A DNA stretch of 64,000 bases from NCBI GenBank assembly GCA_049115695.1, contig JAGDZR010000017.1, positions 259,010-323,009 on the forward strand, given 5' to 3'. Source of the DNA: JAGDZR01 sp049115695. Its GTDB lineage: Bacteria; Bacteroidota; Bacteroidia; Cytophagales; Cyclobacteriaceae. Under the pieces are notes generated by a model, which ran no database searches, was not told the origin of the DNA, and worked only from the letters and a program-made list of their open reading frames with translations. This document shows positions 44,618-53,812 of the stretch, one piece after another; position 1 is the stretch's first letter, and each line of letters begins with the position of its first letter. The translations under genes were made by a program, and so were the position numbers.

Positions 44618-45498
44618 GGATTTTTGGAAAAATTCTGTTCCTTTATTTTAATCAAACCAGTCGTCTTAGCTAAAAATCTGTCCAGAAACCTGTCTGGAAG
44701 TAGTCTTGGAAGTATCCAGTTTGTTAGTCTCTTTTGGATGAATGTATATCTTGTTTTGGGATGTTTGGATTCAAAAATCCTGACAATATTCTCTGAAACA
44801 AATTCTGTGGAAAGAGCAGTGTGGATTGCTGACTGAACAAATTTTCTATTGAAGGAGGCAAGTATATTCCCATAAGGTGTGTTGGAATATGCTGAAGCCA
44901 CTTCACTGGTGCTTTTGTTCCAAATTGGAGTTTTAATTGCTCCGGATCCAATCAGTATTACGTCAATCCCATAACCTATCAGTTCGCGCCTAAGGCTCGT
45001 AGAAATTGCTTCTAAGGCATACTTAGAAGCTGCGTATGGGCCAACGAAAGGCATTGCTATTTTTCCTGAAACCGAGCCTATTTGAATTATTCTACCTGGA
45101 GGATGCAGATAATCAACATTGGCACCCAAAAGAGGGGCGAACGCCTGTGTTACCTTGACTAAACCGATCACATTTACATCCATTTGATGTTTGAATTGCT
45201 CGATAGGCACATGAAGAAGTGGTCCAGCTATTGCGATTCCAGCATTGTTGATCAACCCTGCTAATGGTTTGCCATTCAATATTTCACCAAGCTCAAAGGC
45301 GGCATCATCTATGGCCTTGTGATCGGTTACATCAAATGTTAATGGGTGAAAGGATCGACCAAACGACTTTATCAATGCTACTGCATCTTCTGATTTGCGG
45401 ACACTACCATACACTTTGTATCCTTTTTTAATGAAGTCACTAGCTAATTGATGACCAAGCCCGGTAGAGACACCTGTGATAAGGATTTGTTTGTCCAT
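44614..45498 (-). CDS. Short-chain dehydrogenase/reductase
   Basis: The 294-residue protein has the SDR cofactor motif ITGVSTGLGHQL, NNAG in LINNAGIAIAGP and the catalytic YAASK with Ser in IQIGSVSGK. The classical 250-residue fold is extended by about 40 basic residues at the C terminus. It lies 2 bases after the thioesterase gene. The substrate is unknown; acyl or retinol-type compounds are the usual guess for this group. Confidence 0.88.
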   Translation of the reverse strand: MDKQILITGVSTGLGHQLASDFIKKGYKVYGSVRKSEDAVALIKSFGRSFHPLTFDVTDHKAIDDAAFELGEILNGKPLAGLINNAGIAIAGPLLHVPIEQFKHQMDVNVIGLVKVTQAFAPLLGANVDYLHPPGRIIQIGSVSGKIAMPFVGPYAASKYALEAISTSLRRELIGYGIDVILIGSGAIKTPIWNKSTSEVASAYSNTPYGNILASFNRKFVQSAIHTALSTEFVSENIVRIFESKHPKTRYTFIQKRLTNWILPRLLPDRFLDRFLAKTTGLIKIKEQNFSKNP

Positions 45499-45500
45499 GG

Positions 45501-45905
45501 CTATTCGCTAATAAATATCGAAAGAATATCGTCTGTAATCCGCCTTGGACGTTGCGTTTTGATGTCAACCATGCACCATTTGGTATGTGATTGGACGGCT
45601 AGTTGATCTTGGGCGTCATAAATCCAGACATTTCTACCCCAGGTTGCGCCAGTTGCATCATCGACTACTTGTGTTTTAACTGTTACTTGATCGTTAAGAA
45701 AACAGGGTCTTTTGTATTCAATCAGATGACTGACAACTACCCAGGCGAATTGCTGTTTGATTTCAGTTGAAGCTTTTAACAACCAGTGCTCCTTTGCAAT
45801 GTCCTGGATCCATTTCAAATAGACTACATTATTAACATGATTCATCTCATCAATATCTGCAGCAGATACAACTATTTTTATTGAGTGACTTGCCAATTGT
45901 TTCAT
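45501..45905 (-). CDS. Hotdog-fold acyl-CoA thioesterase (4HBT family)
   Basis: The 134-residue protein has the family motif DEMNHVNNVVYLKWIQD (catalytic Asp region near residue 19) and the expected length. It hydrolyses acyl-CoA or acyl-ACP thioesters. One base separates it from the lipoprotein gene upstream and two from the SDR downstream, so all three are co-transcribed. Confidence 0.85.
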   Translation of the reverse strand: MKQLASHSIKIVVSAADIDEMNHVNNVVYLKWIQDIAKEHWLLKASTEIKQQFAWVVVSHLIEYKRPCFLNDQVTVKTQVVDDATGATWGRNVWIYDAQDQLAVQSHTKWCMVDIKTQRPRRITDDILSIFISE

Positions 45906-45906
45906 A

Positions 45907-46587
45907 CTATCGCACGGACAAATTGATCAAGTTGATGTCTATACCAAGTGGACCTTCATGGTCTGGTGCAAACCACGCTCCATTATGTTTTTGCCAGTTT
46001 TGCCAGGAAACTTTAATACCTCCAATAGGAATAATGCTAACCCACATTTTCCAATACTTAGGCCGATACTGATCATCTAGCACCCAGAGGTAGGAATCTC
46101 CCGGGGTAACACCTCCGAATTGATAAGTAATCAACAAACCATGCCCATCATCCACTTTCACAATGCTTCGTGTGGTGCCAGGATCAAACACCTTGTAGGG
46201 AGCCACTAGCCAGAATGAATCATTGGCGAATAGTTTCCATGCCTTTTGAATGGTCTTTTCCTTCAATTCACCTAATTGCTCAACATTATTTTCATATGCA
46301 ATGCCGGAAATGGTTGATGGATCGAGTAAGACCTCATAGTCATCCCATTTAACATTTACCTTATTTTCTTGCTTGTTCCATACAAAATGATGTCCTCGTG
46401 GAAAGCTCCATCTGATTTCGGTTATGGAATCATAGGCAGCTGAATTGAGAGCTGACATCATCTTTTCAGCCAGTTGATCAGCCTCCTCCCCGGGTATGCC
46501 ATTTGGAACTCGCTTTGATACGAAGCAACCAGAAAATGAAATGATAAGGAACAGCGCAAAAACTTGTACCCACTTTCTTTTATTCAT
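45907..46587 (-). CDS. Lipoprotein of unknown function
   Basis: The 226-residue protein has a lipobox (IISFSGCFVSKR). The body is beta-rich with many aromatic residues (IRWSFPRGHHFVWNKQENKV, then YRPKYWKMWVSIIP), a pattern reminiscent of LolA/LolB-like lipid-binding folds, but I cannot make a firm assignment. It sits between a secreted protein and the thioesterase in a tight operon. Confidence 0.65.
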   Translation of the reverse strand: MNKRKWVQVFALFLIISFSGCFVSKRVPNGIPGEEADQLAEKMMSALNSAAYDSITEIRWSFPRGHHFVWNKQENKVNVKWDDYEVLLDPSTISGIAYENNVEQLGELKEKTIQKAWKLFANDSFWLVAPYKVFDPGTTRSIVKVDDGHGLLITYQFGGVTPGDSYLWVLDDQYRPKYWKMWVSIIPIGGIKVSWQNWQKHNGAWFAPDHEGPLGIDINLINLSVR

Positions 46588-46599
46588 GTGAGAGGATGA

Positions 46600-47196
46600 T
46601 TAGTACATGGAAAACGTTTCTGAAAAAACCACGTCTCCTTTCTGAAGGATATCTAAACGGATTTCGTAGGCGTCATATTTGCTTAAATTGATCACTTTCT
46701 CCCGTACCTCAATAGTAGGTTCCCAGAAAACATAGTCTAGTTGCTTGTCCCCCATTCCGAAAAGGAAAATGGATGCTGGGTCTTTATTGTAGTCTTTGAT
46801 GTGGATTTTGAGATTGAGTAGGTCATCAACAGAAGCAGTAATACTTTCTTTGAGCAAACGTTTGGTAGATGCTACGACAAATGGGTATTCAAGAAATTCT
46901 CCATCATAATTGATCTCAAATTTATATTCACCAAGTCTTGCAGCTTCTCCGAGGTTATATTTTTTTAGAAATGCTTTTTCAACGTATTCTTCATCCAGTA
47001 AGACTTCATTGCCAGGTCCAATGAGTTTGACCTGTACATTGATAGGAAGAGGGGAGGAGAGAAGGATTTTGTATTCTCGGTTTAGGACATCCGGTAACAC
47101 CTTTACCATTGCCTGGTTTTGAGCACAGGTCATTGTGGTTGAAATCACCAATATCAGGTATAGACAAAAAGAATTTACCTTGTTGTAAATGGGCAT
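46600..47196 (-). CDS. Secreted protein of unknown function
   Basis: The frame opens at 47229, but ATG 47196 begins a proper signal peptide (MPIYNKVNSFCLYLILVIST, ending TCAQ), giving 198 residues. The mature part is beta-rich (VKVLPDVLNREYKILLSSPL, KYDAYEIRLDILQKGDVVF). No family is recognised. It is first in the operon with the lipoprotein, thioesterase and SDR; the gap to the lipoprotein gene is 12 bases. Confidence 0.65.
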   Translation of the reverse strand: MPIYNKVNSFCLYLILVISTTMTCAQNQAMVKVLPDVLNREYKILLSSPLPINVQVKLIGPGNEVLLDEEYVEKAFLKKYNLGEAARLGEYKFEINYDGEFLEYPFVVASTKRLLKESITASVDDLLNLKIHIKDYNKDPASIFLFGMGDKQLDYVFWEPTIEVREKVINLSKYDAYEIRLDILQKGDVVFSETFSMY

Positions 47197-47329
47197 GTTT
47201 TGTATAGCTATAGCACTTAATGAGTCCAAAACTTAACAAAATAACTGGGATGGTACTATTTAAAGATCAAATATTTATTTACCCCTGAACTAATAATTCA
47301 AAATTTTCTAGGTTTTATTTTATTGAGTC

Positions 47330-47360
47330 TTGGTTTTTTAATAAAATATGTGCACTTTTG
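47330..47360 (+). promoter_or_regulatory. Promoter of a candidate small RNA
   Basis: TTG (47330-47332) is followed after 20 bases by CACTTTTG (47353-47360), one base off TAnnTTTG. Transcription would start near 47366. Confidence 0.5.
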
Positions 47361-47365
47361 TCTCA

Positions 47366-47448
47366 TAACCTTTTAGGTTAGGTTGGTGACTAGTTATGGA
47401 AAATTATTTTTCCTTAGGGCAAATGCGAGGCATTTGCCTTTTTTTTTT
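47366..47448 (+). ncRNA. Candidate small RNA or attenuated leader before the hybrid kinase
   Basis: About 83 bases between the promoter and a strong terminator fold into three parts: CATAAC...GTTATG (47364-47398) enclosing smaller pairs, GGAAAA-TTAT-TTTTCC (47398-47413), and GGCAAATGC-GAG-GCATTTGCC followed by ten T (47418-47448). No reading frame of useful length is present. It could be a free sRNA or a leader that reads through to the kinase at 47538. Upstream, 47197-47329 holds nothing else that I can see. Confidence 0.45.
47418..47448 (+). terminator. Strong intrinsic terminator 90 bases before the kinase gene
   Basis: A 9-bp perfect stem (GGCAAATGC / GCATTTGCC) with loop GAG is followed by ten T. 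No protein gene ends here on the plus strand, so the transcript it stops must begin within the divergent intergenic region. Confidence 0.85.
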
Positions 47449-47537
47449 GCCTAAAATTCTTTTTTAAGAATTGACGATTTTGATCTAAGTTTATCGGTAC
47501 TTTCTCGCTAGTATTTTAGTTTCAGTAAACCCATTGC

Positions 47538-50500
47538 ATGTCTACTGTGGATTTGAAGAATGAGTCGGAGGCAAAAAAATCTGCTGTCCGTGACTTTGAT
47601 ATACTTGATACACCTTCTGAACAGGTCTTTGATGATCTTGTTAAGATAGCTGCTGTTTCATTAAATGTGCCTGTTGCTGTGATCTCCTTTAGAGATGGGG
47701 ATAGGCTATGGTTCAAGGCGCGCTATGGTATAAATCTAAAGGAAATTCCGTGTGAGCAATCATTTTGCCAGGAGGCAATGAAAAACGCTCATTCTGTATT
47801 GGTCGTTGAGGATGCCAGGTCGGATGACAAATTCAAAGACTCCCCGCTGGTAGAGGGTGAGCCATACATCAATTTCTATGCAGGCGCTCCTCTTACTACC
47901 AAGAATCATGAGGTTTTGGGGACATTGTTCATAGTTGATCATGAGCCTAGAAAGCTGACTGGTGATCAAAAAAACACATTGGTAGCCCTATCACGTCAGA
48001 TAATGTCCGTATTGGAGTTACGGAAATCCAATCGGGAACTTTCAAATGATCAGCAGCACATCCAGAGCAGGGATAGTCGATATCAGCACCTCATTGAGAG
48101 TGTGGATGATATGATATTTGAATTGGATGAGCGAGGAAATTTTGTTTATGCTAACCCAGCTATGCTGAGTGTGACGGGGTATGAACAAGCGGAATTACTC
48201 TCCATGAATTACCAGGATATCCTGAGTGAGGAGGGGATGGCTCAGGCATTCGACACATTCAAGGGGCAGATTAGGCTGAAAGAGCAAAAAAACTATATAG
48301 AGCTCAAAATTCAACCTAAGGGCGAATCTGAACAGATTGATGTTGGGTTGAAAATTGAGGTGGTTCAGAAAGGCGATGTTGTTGAACACATATATGCCAT
48401 TGCAAGGGACATTACAGAACTTATTAAGGCCAGACTTCAACTGGCTGATCGTGAGGAAAAGTATAGGATCTTATCGGAGAACTCCCGTGATTTAATTGCA
48501 TTGCTTGAACCGGATGGTACGTATCGTTATTTGTCAGCTTCATGTAAGGAATTGTTAGGGTACGAACCAGAAGAATTGATTGGCGTAAATTCTTACACAT
48601 TGTTTTACCCTGATGATTTGGATAAGGTTAAAAGTCATGCTTATAACGAATTCTTCAATGGTCAGAAGCCAAGTAGTATTGAGTTTAGGATAAAGAAAAA
48701 AGACGGTACGTACACGTGGTTTGAGTCCTATAACAAGCCCATCTATGACGATCAGCATAGATTGGTTGCGATACAGAATTCTTCGCGAGATATTACCACC
48801 AGAAAGGAGCACGAGTTTAAGCTTGAATCAGCGGACTTAAGTCTAAATCAATACAAAGAAGGTCTGGAATTGCTGAATCAGATATCGGCGAACTCTGATC
48901 TGACAGCTGAACAACAGATATATGAGGCGCTTTGGGTCTCAACAGAGTTTTTGGAGTTGGAAACCGGAGTGTTGAGCAAAGTTGATGGAGAAGAATATAC
49001 CATAGAAAATGTCTATGGCAGTATGAACAAATGGCAAAAAGGTCAGACTGTCAATCTCTCTGATGTGTTTTGTGAGGTCAGTTACAAGAAAGAGGACATT
49101 TTCTCTATTGATCATGTAAGCAAAACAACGCTCAAGGTGCACAAGTGCTTTGTGCAATATCAGGTGGAGGCCTACATCAGTATTCCCTATTATGTGTCAG
49201 GCGAAAAAAGAGGGACAATCAGTTTCTCGTCCTCAAACCCTCATGACGGACCTTTTGATCAAAATGCCTTTGAATTTATCAAACTTCTGGCGCGTTGGAT
49301 TGGATTCTTGATACAACAGCAGGAGTATGAGAAAAATCTCATGGCAGACAAAATGATCTTGCAGGCATTTGTGAGTTCAGCACCTGCAGCGATCGCTATG
49401 TTTGATGCCGAGGTACAATACATTGCTGCAAGTGATAAGTGGTACGATGACTATGATCTCCAGGATGAATATATTATTGGGCGATCCTATTTTGACGTTT
49501 TTCCAGATGTTGGTCCCGAGTGGGAGAAAGTGTTTGAAAATGCGCTAGCCGGTAACATAGAGTACAATGAACAAGATCTTATTGAGCAGGCAAATGGGGA
49601 GATCAAATGGATTAAGTGGGAAGTAAGGCCCTGGTTCAAAAAGCTGGAAGTGGTTGGCGGACTGATCATGTACACGGAGGATATCTCCTATCAGAAAGAG
49701 CAGCAATTGCAATTGAAAATTGCCAAACGAAAAGCGGAGCAGGCAAGTAAGGCCAAAGAGCAGTTTCTTTCAACGATGAGTCACGAAATCAGGACTCCTC
49801 TCAATGCGATCATCGGCATGACTGATCTCATGTTAATGGAAGATCAAGATGACGAACAGCTCAAACGTTTAAAGCTGCTTAAATTTTCAGGTAATAATCT
49901 CCTGGTTTTAATTAATGATATCCTTGATTTCAACAAAATTGAAGCAGGTAAGCTGGAATTCGAAATCGCCGACTTCAGCCTGAAAGGGTTGCTGGATAAG
50001 ACGCGTGCTTCGTTAATGAACCTGGCCGAGAAGAAGGGACTTGAGCTAAATCTGTCTTATGACCCTGAGCTTCCTGAGTTTTTCAAAGGGGATGTGGTGA
50101 GGATAGGACAGGTGGTAACCAATTTAGTAAATAACGCGATCAAGTTTACTGAAAGTGGATATGTCTCCATAAAGGCCAGAAAGGCACATCAAGAGGAAGA
50201 TAATTACACGATAAAATTCGAAATTAAGGATACCGGAATCGGTATTGCTAAAGATAAGGTAGACACTATTTTTCAGTCTTTCGAACAAGCAGGATCAGAT
50301 ATTACGCGTAGATATGGCGGAACAGGGCTTGGTCTGGCAATTACCAAACGTATCCTTGAATTGATGAGCTCGCAGATTCAGGTGCATAGTGCGGAGGGAT
50401 TGGGATCAGTGTTTTACTTCGATATTACCCTGCCACTTGGTGAGTCCACGGCGACTGACAAGGTGCAATTAGAAGGAAAAGCGGAACTGCGCGATGATCT

Positions 50501-51221
50501 CAGGATTCTGGTGGCTGAAGATAATCCAGGTAATAGAACATTAATTCATAGTCTATTCAGACGGTGGAAAATCAACCTTGAGTTTGCAGAAGATGGTCAA
50601 CAAGCTATCGACAAAATTCAAGCGAAGGATTTTGATATGATATTCATGGATCTTCAGATGCCTGAAGTTGATGGCTATGAGGCTACTGAGGCAATCAGGG
50701 CAATGGATGATGAGTATTTCAAGAAAATACCAATCGTCGCATTAACAGCTTCGGTAATGTCCAACGTGCTAGAGAAAACCAGACAAGTTGGAATGAACGC
50801 CTATGTTCCCAAACCATTTAATCCTAATGAACTAAAACAGACAATCGCCAAGTATACCAGTGGAAAGGAAATAGATCTGAGACATGATGAGATATCGGTA
50901 GAAGAATCTTTTCCTTATTTGAGGCAACTAGTTGGTGATGATGAAAATGCGCTCACGGAAATTGTAAATACGAGTATTAAATCTGTAATGGATGCTGCAG
51001 AGGGAATTGATGTAGGAATTGAAGAAATGTCCATCGATAGAGTGCGTAAAGAAATGCATGTCATGCGACCTAATCTGCACAATTTAGAGTTGGGTAAATT
51101 GGCTGCAAACCTAGAGGTTGTGCGTGAGTTAGACGATGATGTTTTAGACGAGCTAAAAAAACTATTGAAAAATATAAATAACGAACTATCTTCAGGTCGA
51201 TTTGTTAATTTTAAGCCATGA
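47538..51221 (+). CDS. Large hybrid histidine kinase: GAF-PAS-PAS-GAF-PAS-HisKA-HATPase-REC-Hpt-like
   Basis: The 1227-residue protein has no membrane helix, so it is cytoplasmic. Domains by eye: GAF (about 20-165), PAS (about 185-300 and 310-430), GAF-like (about 450-600), PAS (about 610-730), HisKA with STMSHEIRTPLNAIIGMTD (His near 750), HATPase with NNAIKFTESGYV and GGTGLGLAITKR, receiver with Asp in DMIFMDLQMPEVDG (near 1038), and a C-terminal Hpt-like helical domain with MHVMRPNLHNLELG (possible phospho-His). The lone receiver gene overlaps its stop by four bases and is the probable phosphoacceptor. Confidence 0.88.
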   Translation: MSTVDLKNESEAKKSAVRDFDILDTPSEQVFDDLVKIAAVSLNVPVAVISFRDGDRLWFKARYGINLKEIPCEQSFCQEAMKNAHSVLVVEDARSDDKFKDSPLVEGEPYINFYAGAPLTTKNHEVLGTLFIVDHEPRKLTGDQKNTLVALSRQIMSVLELRKSNRELSNDQQHIQSRDSRYQHLIESVDDMIFELDERGNFVYANPAMLSVTGYEQAELLSMNYQDILSEEGMAQAFDTFKGQIRLKEQKNYIELKIQPKGESEQIDVGLKIEVVQKGDVVEHIYAIARDITELIKARLQLADREEKYRILSENSRDLIALLEPDGTYRYLSASCKELLGYEPEELIGVNSYTLFYPDDLDKVKSHAYNEFFNGQKPSSIEFRIKKKDGTYTWFESYNKPIYDDQHRLVAIQNSSRDITTRKEHEFKLESADLSLNQYKEGLELLNQISANSDLTAEQQIYEALWVSTEFLELETGVLSKVDGEEYTIENVYGSMNKWQKGQTVNLSDVFCEVSYKKEDIFSIDHVSKTTLKVHKCFVQYQVEAYISIPYYVSGEKRGTISFSSSNPHDGPFDQNAFEFIKLLARWIGFLIQQQEYEKNLMADKMILQAFVSSAPAAIAMFDAEVQYIAASDKWYDDYDLQDEYIIGRSYFDVFPDVGPEWEKVFENALAGNIEYNEQDLIEQANGEIKWIKWEVRPWFKKLEVVGGLIMYTEDISYQKEQQLQLKIAKRKAEQASKAKEQFLSTMSHEIRTPLNAIIGMTDLMLMEDQDDEQLKRLKLLKFSGNNLLVLINDILDFNKIEAGKLEFEIADFSLKGLLDKTRASLMNLAEKKGLELNLSYDPELPEFFKGDVVRIGQVVTNLVNNAIKFTESGYVSIKARKAHQEEDNYTIKFEIKDTGIGIAKDKVDTIFQSFEQAGSDITRRYGGTGLGLAITKRILELMSSQIQVHSAEGLGSVFYFDITLPLGESTATDKVQLEGKAELRDDLRILVAEDNPGNRTLIHSLFRRWKINLEFAEDGQQAIDKIQAKDFDMIFMDLQMPEVDGYEATEAIRAMDDEYFKKIPIVALTASVMSNVLEKTRQVGMNAYVPKPFNPNELKQTIAKYTSGKEIDLRHDEISVEESFPYLRQLVGDDENALTEIVNTSIKSVMDAAEGIDVGIEEMSIDRVRKEMHVMRPNLHNLELGKLAANLEVVRELDDDVLDELKKLLKNINNELSSGRFVNFKP

Positions 51222-51583
51222 GTAATTATAAGTGCATCATAGTTGAGGATGATCCGGCTTTTCAGACAATCATAAAGTCGCTTGTCGGAAGAATGCCGGA
51301 AATAGAAATTTTGGATGTTTTCGACAATTCAGTTGATGCAGCATTGTTTGTCACTCGCAAAAAGCCAGATTTGCTATTTATGGACGTGGAGATCAACGGT
51401 CTCAATGGTCTTGAAGTATTGGACTCGTTGGAGGATGATCGACCTAAAACAATAGTGGTTACATCTGAAAAGAAATATGCTGAGGAGGCGAACGAGCTTA
51501 ACGTAGATGCATTCCTCTTAAAACCTATTCAGAGTTTCGATCTTTTCAAGGAAACTGTAGAAAAAGTCCTAGCCAAAAAATAA
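51218..51583 (+). CDS. Single-domain response regulator
   Basis: The 121-residue receiver has VEDDPAFQ, the phospho-acceptor Asp in LLFMDVEINGLNG (near 54), Thr in VVTSEKK and Lys in FLLKPIQ. The start overlaps the kinase stop (ATGA). It ends where a LytTR domain would begin in related proteins, so output is through protein contact. It is convergent with the universal stress gene two bases away. Confidence 0.88.
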   Translation: MSNYKCIIVEDDPAFQTIIKSLVGRMPEIEILDVFDNSVDAALFVTRKKPDLLFMDVEINGLNGLEVLDSLEDDRPKTIVVTSEKKYAEEANELNVDAFLLKPIQSFDLFKETVEKVLAKK

Positions 51584-51585
51584 GC

Positions 51586-52422
51586 TTAATCCTTAATTGT
51601 TAGTAGTGGAATGTCTATGCGCATGGCTACTTTTTTAGTCACACTACTGTGTAGGAGTCTGTCTATGAATGCATGATCTCTTGGCATCATCACCAGCATG
51701 TCAATGGCGTTTTCATGGATGTGTTCCAGTATGCCATGTTCTATTTTGTTTTCATGCACATTGTGAAATTCGATATTTGAATCAAAATGTTTAGAATCAA
51801 TGGACCTTTTCAATTCACTAAGGCCAAAGTCAACACTTTCATTGTCCTTACCTACATAAAAGACTTCAATCGCAGCATTGGATAATTCCTGAAAATGCCG
51901 AATGGCTTTGAGAGGCGTTTCGTGGTGAAGAGAGACCGAGTCTGTTGCTAAACCAATTTTTGAAATATTGAGTACTCTGATGTTTTCTGGAATCACAAGG
52001 ACCGGAATATTGCTTTGTTGAATCATTTCAGCAGATTGACCACCGAGGAGTTTTTCCAAACGATCGTGCTTTCCTTTTGTGCCCATGACAATCATGTCCA
52101 ATGGTTGTTTCGCCATAATTTCATCGACGCTACCTACTAGGCTTGAGAAGGAGACATGACTTTCATATCTAACGTCGGTTAATTCAGGCATATCACTGAG
52201 CAATTTTTGCAAATCTTCTTGTGCCTTTTGATCATAACCTTCGCTCATTGCAGGGACCATTGGATCACTTACGCTCACGTAGGTCGCTGGAATAGCGATA
52301 GCATGCACAGCGTGTATTTTGCTATGCCAGGTTGTTGCAAGTTTTGAGGCCAATTTGAGCGCATTGATAGAACATGCAGAAAAATCAATTGGGACGAGTA
52401 TATTTTTTGGTGTCATGACCAT
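51586..52422 (-). CDS. Tandem-domain universal stress protein
   Basis: The 278-residue protein has two UspA-type domains: one from NILVPIDFSACSINALKLAS through GTKGKHDRLEKLLGGQSAEM (about 1-150) and a more diverged second one ending IDIPLLTIKD. The first shows the G-x2-G-x9-G ATP-binding pattern; the second lacks it. ATG 52416 is an equally good start. Such proteins help cells survive starvation or stress; the substrate is unknown. Confidence 0.87.
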   Translation of the reverse strand: MVMTPKNILVPIDFSACSINALKLASKLATTWHSKIHAVHAIAIPATYVSVSDPMVPAMSEGYDQKAQEDLQKLLSDMPELTDVRYESHVSFSSLVGSVDEIMAKQPLDMIVMGTKGKHDRLEKLLGGQSAEMIQQSNIPVLVIPENIRVLNISKIGLATDSVSLHHETPLKAIRHFQELSNAAIEVFYVGKDNESVDFGLSELKRSIDSKHFDSNIEFHNVHENKIEHGILEHIHENAIDMLVMMPRDHAFIDRLLHSSVTKKVAMRIDIPLLTIKD

Positions 52423-52566
52423 TAATACTTATTTCAATAATTAAGAAACAAAATGTTTTGAACATATCCGATGATCAATATGTAATTGATGAGTTGATTT
52501 TTGTCAATCTATGTGATCAATGCCTATCCATTTTGAGTAAAAGACTTTTATTTGCGCCGGTTCTCA

Positions 52567-53811
52567 ATGAATTATATGATCCGCTTATCCAATCAATTAA
52601 TCGTAGCGACCTGTGCGCTCGGTTTACTTCTCAATTGTCAATCGGTATCCGAACCATACGTCCTTATGGTTTCGTTTGACGGTTTCCGTTACGATTATAT
52701 CTCTAGGGTAAATACGCCCAATTTTGATCATATTGTTGAGCACGGAGCTTCGGCAGATGGCCTGATCCCTTGCTTCCCAAGTAAAACTTTCCCTAATCAC
52801 TATTCTCTGGTAACCGGTATGTATCCAGGTAATCATGGATTGGTAGATAACTCTTTTTATCATAAACAGAGGAGAGAGCATTACAAAATGAAAGACCCTA
52901 CAAAAGTCAGGGATCAGGCGTTTTACGGAGGAACTCCATTGTGGCAGCTGGTGCAGCAAAATGGGATGAAGTCTGCTTCCTACTATTGGGTTGGATCTGA
53001 AGCTCCAATTCAGGGAAGTTATCCGGATTATTATACCATGTACAATCACAATACGCCCAATGAAGACCGCATTGATCAGGTTTTTGAATGGTTTGAATTA
53101 CCAGAAGAAGATCGACCGAAATTGGTTAATCTCTATTTTGCGTTAGTTGATGATGCTGGACACGATTTCGGACCTGAGGCTTCAGAGGTAAATCAGGCAA
53201 CTGTAGAAGCTGATAGACTGATAGGTTTAATCCTTGACAAAATCAAAAGTTCTCAGTTAGATATAAATCTTGTTGTGGTCTCAGATCACGGTATGGCACG
53301 CGTGCAAGATGTGGCCAAAAACTATTTCTATTTAAGTGACATTTCGGGGTTGAATCGGTTCAATGTTGTCAACTCAAGTACTATGGCGCACGTCTATACC
53401 TCAACTAAGCATGAAACAGATTCATTGTTTAATACCCTGGACAGGTTGGACTTATCAGGATGCACTATTGTCAAAAAATCTGAAAGCCCGAAAGAATGGC
53501 ATTATCGAGACGCAGTACAGGCCGGAGACATTTTGATATTGATGGATGAAGGAAGAATGATGAAGGAAAAAAGAACAGGAAATGAGAGTTATTCAACTCG
53601 GTCTTTGGGGACGCATGGTTATGATCCTGCGAGTTCAAGGGATATGATGGGTGTGTTTTATGCCTATGGGCCTCAAATTAAATCGGCTAAGCGACTTTCA
53701 GCCTTTGAAAACATTCATGTGTATCCCTTCGTTTGCCAATTACTCGGAATAAGAGCGCCTGAAGAAATAGATGGAGACCCTGCTGTGTTGCAAGATCTCC
53801 AAAAGAATTGA
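52567..53811 (+). CDS. Ectonucleotide pyrophosphatase/phosphodiesterase-like lipoprotein
   Basis: The frame opens at 52552; ATG 52567 (414 residues) or 52576 is likelier. A lipobox lies in GLLLNCQS. The alkaline-phosphatase-superfamily metal ligands and nucleophile are visible: VSFDGFRYDY, nucleophile Thr in PSKTFPNHYSLVTGMYPG, DDAGHDFG, VVSDHGMARV and LGTHGYDP. The NPP family hydrolyses nucleotide pyrophosphates or phosphodiesters in the periplasm or at the surface. It is convergent with the TonB receptor gene, one base apart. Confidence 0.9.
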   Translation: MNYMIRLSNQLIVATCALGLLLNCQSVSEPYVLMVSFDGFRYDYISRVNTPNFDHIVEHGASADGLIPCFPSKTFPNHYSLVTGMYPGNHGLVDNSFYHKQRREHYKMKDPTKVRDQAFYGGTPLWQLVQQNGMKSASYYWVGSEAPIQGSYPDYYTMYNHNTPNEDRIDQVFEWFELPEEDRPKLVNLYFALVDDAGHDFGPEASEVNQATVEADRLIGLILDKIKSSQLDINLVVVSDHGMARVQDVAKNYFYLSDISGLNRFNVVNSSTMAHVYTSTKHETDSLFNTLDRLDLSGCTIVKKSESPKEWHYRDAVQAGDILILMDEGRMMKEKRTGNESYSTRSLGTHGYDPASSRDMMGVFYAYGPQIKSAKRLSAFENIHVYPFVCQLLGIRAPEEIDGDPAVLQDLQKN

Positions 53812-53812
53812 A

